This document shows positions 24,301 through 33,300 of a stretch of 64,000 bases of DNA, one piece after another. Position numbers and translations under genes: made by a program. The DNA comes from Gymnothorax reevesii (taxonomy: Eukaryota > Chordata > Actinopteri > Anguilliformes > Muraenidae), in the NCBI GenBank assembly GCA_029721435.1, contig CM056581.1, positions 73,704,712-73,768,711 of the forward strand. The letters run 5' to 3'. The notes under the pieces are model-generated. The model had not been told where the DNA came from, did not search any database, and saw nothing but the letters and a program-made list of their open reading frames with translations. The first letter of the stretch is position 1. The number at the start of each line of letters is the position of its first letter.

Positions 24301-27300
24301 AATATCCTGAATCCTGTAGCCTACTTCGTGAGACGGTACATATTTAGGCCAAGCTGAGCGAAAGCTGGAATACGCCGTTTTGCGCTAATGTTCTCAGTTT
24401 GATACCCTCAAGATGTTTTGCATTTTAAATAATTTTTAACCTTTGAGGACATTTTGAATATTGAAATGCCATCTTAAAATAAATTATACTGCCAAGAAAA
24501 TTCTGAAATGAGCGCTGTAATTCATGGTAAATTTTTGGATTAATTAATTGTCTGGATTACTGCATCCTTACAAGATCGCGTGTAGAGTATTATGTTCGTT
24601 GTTTTTTCCACATGAATAATAATTTCTAAAACATTATAGGGCTATCTAACCGTGTTGATTATTCATTTAAAAAAATAAAAAACAGTTAAAATGTTACTCG
24701 GGCGATCTTTTACTATAACCGGTTGAGCGCAATGATGCAAAAAAAAAAAAAAAAAAAAAACGAAAGCTCCACGCCTCTAACGGTTTACAGGCCATAGAAG
24801 ATCCTTAAAAAATCTGGGGTGTTCAGGTTGAAGTAGTTAACTCGTCAGCAAATATTCCCTGCCCTTTTTTTTTCTAGCTCGAACTGTTTAGCTTAAGATG
24901 ATGCGAATGTTCCTGCTCTGCATTGGCAAGACGGGTGATCGAGTTTTGCCAAGTTGTCATGTCTGTCTGCCCAAAATGGCAAAAACATGGATGGGATGCT
25001 TGGAGTTGGGCTGCGTCTGAGATCCCAATCAATCAAATTTATTTCGAACACGTTAAAAGATAAAACAGAGATAATCACCAAAACAAATGGCCACCACGCC
25101 AATACAAAACAAAAAGCAAACTGTTGATAACTGTCTTGCATGAGCAGCAAGATTGTATGCTCGAAAAGGAGTAGGAAGAAGTAAGAACTTATTTAATCCT
25201 ACCCCTTGTATTACCATATTCTACAGTCAAGTTATTAAATTCTCTATTATTATATTTACAACATTCACCGTCTATTCAAGAACCAATGGTACTTACAATT
25301 TGTCGACTATAATATTCAATAAGCTACTTACATACAAATATACACATACTGAATTTCTATACTTCTAGAACCCCCTGCGCACACACAGAAGAAGACATAT
25401 CAAGACAATGTATCCACATTTTTCTTAACCCTGCCATTACCGTCCTGGGTCAAACTGCTGTTCCTCATCCTTATATTTATTTAAAATTAGTTTTTTATAT
25501 GTTTTTTTAAACTTGCCAATGGTTTTACATTTCCTTAATTCATCTGTTAAACTGTTCCATAATTTGACCCCAGAGACTGAGACACACATGCTTTTCAAGG
25601 TAGTTCTGACACAATTTATTTTTAAGTTCAGTTCCCCTCTTAGATTATAGCCTCCTTCTCTCTCTGAGGACAGTTTATTTATGTTGCCTGGGAGTAAGTT
25701 ATTTTTTGCATTAAATATTATTTGTGCTGTTTTAAACTCAATCATATCTTGAAATTTTAGAGCTTGCAGTTTTAAGAAAAGTCTATTTGTGTGGTCTCTA
25801 AATCCTACATTGTGGATGAATCTGATAGCCCTTTTCTGCATTATATTTATTGTTTGAAGATTACTTTTATATGCGTTTCCCCATACCTCTACACAATAGG
25901 TCAGATAAGGTAAAATTAATGCCCAATATAAAATATATAGAGCTTTCAAGTTGAAGATCTGCCTTGCTTTTCCCAGGACGGCAATGCTCTGTGCCAGCTT
26001 CCCCCGAACATATTTAATATGTGGTTTCCAGCAGATTTTGTGGTCTAGAATTACACCAAGGAATTTGATTTCATTTACTCTTTCTATGCTAATATTATCA
26101 ATGTTTAATTTTATATCTATATTTCTCTTATAATGTCCAAACAACATAAAATTAGTTTTGTTCAGATTTAAAGACAATTTATTAGCATCAAACCACCTTT
26201 TTAAGGTATTCATTTCCTTTGTAATCACCTCCAAAAGCTGCTGTAATTCCACATCTGAACAAAAAATATTTGTGTTATCTGCAAATAACACAAATCTTAA
26301 TACATTAGATACCCTGCAAATATCATTAATATACATAATAAATAGTTTTGGTCCTAAAACGGATCCTTGAGGCACCCCGTATGTAATATTCATAAAACTT
26401 GATGTATTCTGATTCATTTGTACAAATTGCTGTCTGTTTAGTAGATAAATCTTCAGCCAATCCAAAACATGACCTCTGAAGAATTCTTGTGTTTTCTTCG
26501 TGAAAACAAAACAGCTGCGACTTAGTGGTGCGTTTCAAGGGAAGAGACGGAGTCAGATTCGGTGTTGAAAAACCCCAGTTTTAAGGGAAACAGAGTTTAT
26601 TCGTCGTCCCGACCAGCGTAGTGTCCAGTATAATGATGATCTGACTACCGTCATTGGAATACAACAGGGTTTAAATACTCATTGTGAACAAAAGATATTG
26701 GTCCAGGAGTTTCGGTATGGTACAGATACAATAGTGTCTTAAATACTCATTGAGTTAAACACAAAGGACATGTCTCAGTGAATGCAACACATAGCCCATC
26801 AGGATGTTCCTGCTTGGTACAGAAACAATAGTGTCTGATTAACTCATTGAGTTAAACACAAAGGACATGTCTCAGTGAATGCAACACATAGCCCATCAGG
26901 ATGTCCCTGCTTGACTACATCAACCCAGCAGTGGACTGAAACTGCCTTGATTAAGTAGTTGGGCGAGACAGAATAGCTGACTGTAAAGATTCTAGTTCAC
27001 TACTGACAGGACGCAATATGTAACTATATGTGCTGTAAACACTAAAATCTAACACCTCGGAAACCATATTTCTCCAATTTTCTAATCAATATGTCATGAT
27101 TGACTGTGTCAAATGCTTTCTTGAGATCTAAAAACACTCCCATTGCATACTTCTTTGTATCGATACAGTGTGTTATTTCTTCTACCAATTCTAACAGTGC
27201 CATGGCTGTCAATCTATTATTTCTAAATCCATACTGACTGTCTGTTAACAACTTGTGTTTCTCAACAAAACCATCAAATCGTTTTATGAATACTTTTTCA

Positions 27301-30300
27301 AATATTTTTGAAAATTGGGAAAGCACTGATATCGGCCTATAATTAGTGAAGTAGTGTTTATCGCCTGCTTTGTAAATGGGAACAACTTTTGCTACTTTCA
27401 TCTTATTTGGAAATTTTGAAAAGACAGGTTAAAAATATACATAAGTGGCTTAGTAATACCATCAATAACATTCTTCACAGTCAACATGTCAATATCATCA
27501 CAATCTATACTGTTTTTGTTCTTAAATCCTTTGACTACATCATAAATTTCTTTTTCTTCTACAGCTGTTAAAAACATTGAACTATTATTCCTCTCAACAT
27601 AGTCTGTAGGATCAATTTCTGTTCCCTCCACCATTATTTCCTCTGACAGTTTTGGTCCAATATTTACAAAAAATGAGTTGAATCCATCAGCTACATCCTT
27701 CATTTTCTTAACACAGCTTCCTTCATCTATGAAATACTGAGGATATTGATCATGTTTTTTTTTCATTTTTAATTACACTGTTTAGTGTACTCCATAACGC
27801 TTTTGTGTTATTTTTATTATATTCTAATTTATTACTAAAGTACTCTTTTTTTACACGTTCTCATTAAATTGGTTAACTTATTTTTATATTTTTTATATTC
27901 ATTTTCTGCTTCAATAGTTGTATGCTTAATAAATTCTTGATATAAGGCATTCTTTTTTTTGCAGGAATTTTGTAGCCCTTTAGTCATCCATGGTCTTCCT
28001 GTGTAGTTTCGTTTCATGTTACATTGTACTACTGGACAGTGTTTATCATATAGTATTTTAAATATCTGTAAAAATGTTTCATATGCTTTGTTAACATCAG
28101 TCTCTTCATATATGATATTCCAATTTTGCTTTAGCAACTCATTTTTAAAGATATTTAATGTCTTCTCTGTACGGATTCTTTTATACATTATGTTACTTTT
28201 GATTCTGTTGCCCTTGCAATTACAATCATAAGCAGCAAAAACTGGTAGATGATCACTGATATCATTGATTAATAACCCACTTTTAATATTATCATCCATT
28301 ATATTTGTAAATATGTTATCTATTAAAGTGGCACTGTGTGTTGTTACTCTACTTGGTCTTGTTATTAGGGGAAATAGCCCCATGCTGAACATGGCATCTA
28401 TAAATTCATCTACACTTTTGTTATGATTTGGATTTAGTAAGTCTATATTAAAGTCTCCACAAGTAAACAGCCCTTTGTGGTATAGGTTTGTAAATAATCC
28501 CTCCATGCAGTTAGTAAAAATGTCAATATTGGATCCTGGAGTTCTATATATACAACTGAAGATTATGTTTTTCTTTTTTTCCATACAGATTTCAATCGTT
28601 ATACATTCCATCACATCATCAATAATGGTTGTCATCTTTTCAACTCTTTTATAGTTTAGGTCTTTATCAATATACAGTCCCACCCCACCTCCTTTTTTTA
28701 TTTTTCCTATCTAAATGAAGGAATTCATACCCATTCAATATAAAGCCTCCACTCTTTTCAGGAGTTATCCATGTTTCTGTTATGGCTATTAAACTGAATG
28801 TTCTTTTAAACTGTCTCAGATATTCCTTAATGGTTTCAAAATTCGCATATAAACTTCTACTATTGAAGTGAATCATTGTAAGGCCATCTTCTACCTTTAT
28901 CTCCCTACCAAATCGATCATCTGTGTAATAAGTGCAGTCATTTGTCAGGTTATTAAAGAGATTTTTGTCTGGGTCAATGTTATTTTCATGCTCTACTAGC
29001 CTGTGATCGATGTGACCACAGGTATTAATATGCAATCTATCAAACATCAGTGTTATAAAATTTACAATCACATCAACAATACATCATACATCATCCAATA
29101 CACTAAATAACAGTCATTGGTATCACAAATCAGTGCATTACTGGTATTTTCCTGGTTCTGATTGCTCTCTGATGACTAAAACTTTTGCCTGCTCTGGAGT
29201 CCCATTCATCTTGATGAACACCTTACAATTTGATGTCCACATCGACTGAATTTTTTTCTGCTTTTTTAATTGTCTCGCCAGCCTTGCAATATCAGCATTT
29301 TTCTTTGTGAGGTGTTCATTGACACAAACATTTGTTCCTTTCAGCTTTCGTCCTTGTTTAAGCAGTTCATTCTTTTGTTTTCTGTTTACAAAGCGAATAA
29401 TAATGGCAGGTTTCTCAGTTTTATTTTTCCTTGGGAGAACGTGACACCCCTCTATTTCCTTACCCTCAACATTTATATCCCTGCTATTAAAGAAAGCTAT
29501 AACCTGCTGTTCTAAGGAGAGGAGCTCTTGATCAGACGGATCACGATTTGCTGCTGTTGCCGTGGCATAAGACCGGTGTGTGGTGTCCAGTCCGTTGATA
29601 ATGACGTCATTCATTCTGAAGTACTGCTCCAATTCTGACACCCGGCATTCCAAGACAGCGATTTTCTTATCCTTCTCCTCGTTATGCCTCCGAAGATCTT
29701 TAATGTCCCCCATTGAGTCCACAATCAGTTTCTGCTGTTTCAGGATTGTTGATATTTCCTCGGACATAAAATTCAGTGACTTCTTTATCTCCTCCATTTC
29801 CTCATCATTAACTCCACCTCTTTTAGGTGGCATCTTGCACGTACTCGCAGTGCACACCCGTAAAGAGAAGATTACGGATAAATAGAGTCCCAGTATCTGG
29901 ATGTAATAGTGCCACACTTGTGTAGCAGTTAAAAGTTTTAATTAAAAGTTTGTCACACCAAGCCCAGCCAATAACGAAATCGGGACGCACTCTCTTCTTT
30001 TCGAAGAAGCACCAAGCTCTTTCCCTCGAACCCAGCCACGAAGAAACACCGATCAGGAAGCAGTCCCCCTGGCCAACAACCATCCACCACCGAGCGGCGA
30101 GTATCAACATAAATCGCGCAGTAAAACTCACGATCTTTGTTTCAACTACAGTCCAGCTGGCCAAGCAAATGGAAATTTACTCACCAGCGTGGACACACCG
30201 CCGTGTCGGAGAGATGAAAGCAAGGCGAAACAATCCAGTCGGGTACAACGAAGCAGGCCGATAGCAAGCAGGCAATCCACCATCACAGCCACAGCAGCGG

Positions 30301-33300
30301 CGGATGGATATTGAGTTTTGCGTTAGAGCAGCCAAAGATCAAACAATTAAAACGATAAAATAAAATAGATAAACTAATAAAACGAATAAAATGATAAAAC
30401 AAAGATGATAAAATAATAGAAAGGATAAAATGATTAAGACGATGTTATAAAATAAATAAAATAATAAAATGTTAAAATAATAAAATGTCAAAACATTAAA
30501 ATAACGATAAAATAATAAAAGTTAAGTAAAAGCGCGGGTAGCAGCAAACCAGACAGCTGACAGGCTGAGAGCGATTGACGTGACGCAACTACGGTAGCCG
30601 ATGTGGATGTATTATCCTTTCCTATACTTATATCTGTCCCCCATCTGTATGTTGAGCATGTAAGAATGCAAGACACTGAACTGCATATAATTTATATACA
30701 GTCCATGTGTGAGACCGATAACTATATCTCCTATGCGCGACTAGTGTCAGCTCGACAGACACGCCTATTCGTCGTAATGAGCCCTGTACTCGCCTGGAAA
30801 AAAATTACGTGCCCAGCTCTGCCTCTATTGTCTAGTAACATGCAATACTCACATATAATTGGTTTGGAATTACATCGCTTTTATCAGCCTCTCAACAGCG
30901 TTAAATGTGATTTGATAAACGGTTACATATCGAAAACAGAACTCACATTAAATAAAATTTAAAAAAATCCCGATTGGCTCGCGCTAAAAAATCCCCTCAC
31001 TCCGGAAATCCGGCAGGGTGCCGGAGAACTTCAAACCCTGGAAACAGTAAATGGTAGTTTACCGTTTACACTTACTGTTATTTAGCAAGCCAACTAGTAT
31101 GATTATTCAATATCACTAGCTAAGTGAATAAAACAGTGAAGAGCCATTATTTGGCAACTTGGCTAGCGCTGAGCGGCAAGCATTTCACAAGCTGGCATTT
31201 AACTAAATGCGCCAAATACAAAACCCAAAACCAGTGAAGTTGGCACGTTGTGTAAATCGTAAATATAAACAGAATACAATGATTTGCAAATCCTTTTCAA
31301 CCTATATTCAATTGAATACACAGCAAAGACAAGTTACTTAATGTTCGAACAGGTAAACTTTGTAATTTTTTGCAAATATTAGCTCATTTGGAATTTGATG
31401 CCTGCAACATGTTTCAAAAAAGCTGGCACAGGTGGCAAAAAAGACAGAGTTGAGGAATGCTCATCAAACACTTATTTGGAACATCCCACAGGTGAACGGG
31501 CTAATTGGGAACAAGTGGGTGCCATGATTGGATATAAAAGCAGCTTCCCTAAAATGCTCAGTCATTCACAAACAAGGATGGGGCGAGGGTCACCACTTAA
31601 TGAACAAATGCGTGAGCTGATTGTCGAACAGTTTAAAAACAACATTCCTCAACAAGCTATTGCAAGAAATTTAGGGATTTCATCATCTACGGTTCGTAAT
31701 ATTGTCAAAAGGTTCAGAGAATCAGGAGAAATCACTGCACGTAAGCGACAAGGCCGAAAACCAACATTGAATGCCCGTGACCTTCGATCCCTCAGGCGGT
31801 ACTGCATCAAACACCGACATCAGTGTGTAAAGGACATCACCACATGGGCTCGGGAACACTTCAGAAAACCACTGTCAGTAACTACAGTTCGTTGCTACAT
31901 CTGCAAGTACAAGTTAAAACTCTACAATGCAAAGCAAAAGCCATTTATCAACAGCACCCAGAAACGCCGCCGGCTTCGCTGGGCCCAAGCTCATCTAAGA
32001 TGGACTGATGCAAAGTGGAAAAGTGTTCTGTGGTCTGACGAGTCCACATTTCAAATTGTTTTTGGAAACTGTGGACGTCGTGTCCTCCGGACCAAAGAGG
32101 AAAAGACTGTTATAGGCGCAATGTTGACTGTAGAAAACCATATGTGTGTGTATAAAACACGTCCTGAACTCCTTCAGCCCGGGAATCAGGAGGATCATGG
32201 GACGTGTAGTTTTTAGACTACAAAGAGGATTAGCATGGTGGCAAAAAATTTTAATGATTTGAATTATAGCTGATTCCGGTCAAGAAAAATTATATTTGTT
32301 TTTACTTGGAAATATAATGCAAAATCTTGAAAAAGCTGAGCTGAAAAAAAAACAGTCAATGGGTAAAATGAATGGGCAATTTTACTTCCGACACCAGCGT
32401 GACATCATCATTTTAGTACTCTATGGGCTACACACGTGCTCATACTGTTAACGACTGTACTTTGATGTAGGCCTATGACCTTCGTGTTCCATCAGAGTAA
32501 AAAAACAACATGTTTGGACCAGTGCAAACACCAATGTGATGCCAAAGATAAACTTGGGTTGCCATGATTTGGAGTGTTATTTTCTCAGGTGGCACTGTTA
32601 AGTAGCATACAATGTGACTGTACCAGTACCTTTAAAGCTACAGATCAATCCTACCATTGTTCCTAATGCATACTTTTCATTACATTTTCAGTGGAGTCCT
32701 CCCACCTGCCACCACAAGTGATCCATCAAGAACTAATTCAAAAACGGTTAATGATAGGCCAACCAGGTCAGATCCAAATACCCCAGTAGCCGCTAATGCA
32801 AGAGTTTCAACATTAAGAGGTCCTCCTTCATGTATCTGATTTTCAAAAGTCTCGGTTTACCGTTTCCTTATGTGTAATTATATTGACACTTCAAAGCTAA
32901 GACAGTACAATGTTAAACTGGCCACCAGAAGGTTATTAGTATCCACAATTAGCAATTTTTACAATAATGGTCCAAAAACTGAAAGTTAGTTGTATCTGAT
33001 ATTGTGTAGGACAATAACAAACAATCTAAATAGTTTTAAGTTTGAAACCTTCTGCCATTGTTTTTTTTTGATGCATTTTGACTAAGAATCCCAAAGCAAA
33101 GGGAAGTAACTACCAAAAAGGGGTAAATGTATTTAGGAATTATTTTATTCCTTTCAAAAGGATGTGTGTATAGTAAATACCTAAACACCTGCTTTCAATG
33201 TTGCTCTTTGTGAGAGAGCAACCAACAAACATGTTTTCCCTAAATTTCTCGAGAAGTACTTACTTCCTTTTTCCATGAGGGGGGGGGGGGGGGGGGGCGG

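Larger units (their letters stand above)
25026..30310 (-). mobile_element. Nearly full-length LINE (Jockey/CR1/L2-like), minus strand, with a solo LTR inserted in its RT
   Basis: In order on the minus strand: GC-rich 5' UTR (about 30310-29918), ORF1, ORF2 with endonuclease and reverse transcriptase, and a 3' UTR ending in the block complementary to ctcgaaaaggagtaggaaga and a tgattgattg tail near 25026. Length without the LTR is about 4.7 kb. Clade assignment is uncertain: the two-ORF layout, the APE-type endonuclease and the short-repeat tail point to the CR1/L2/Rex1 side. The 5' end is approximate. Confidence 0.88.
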
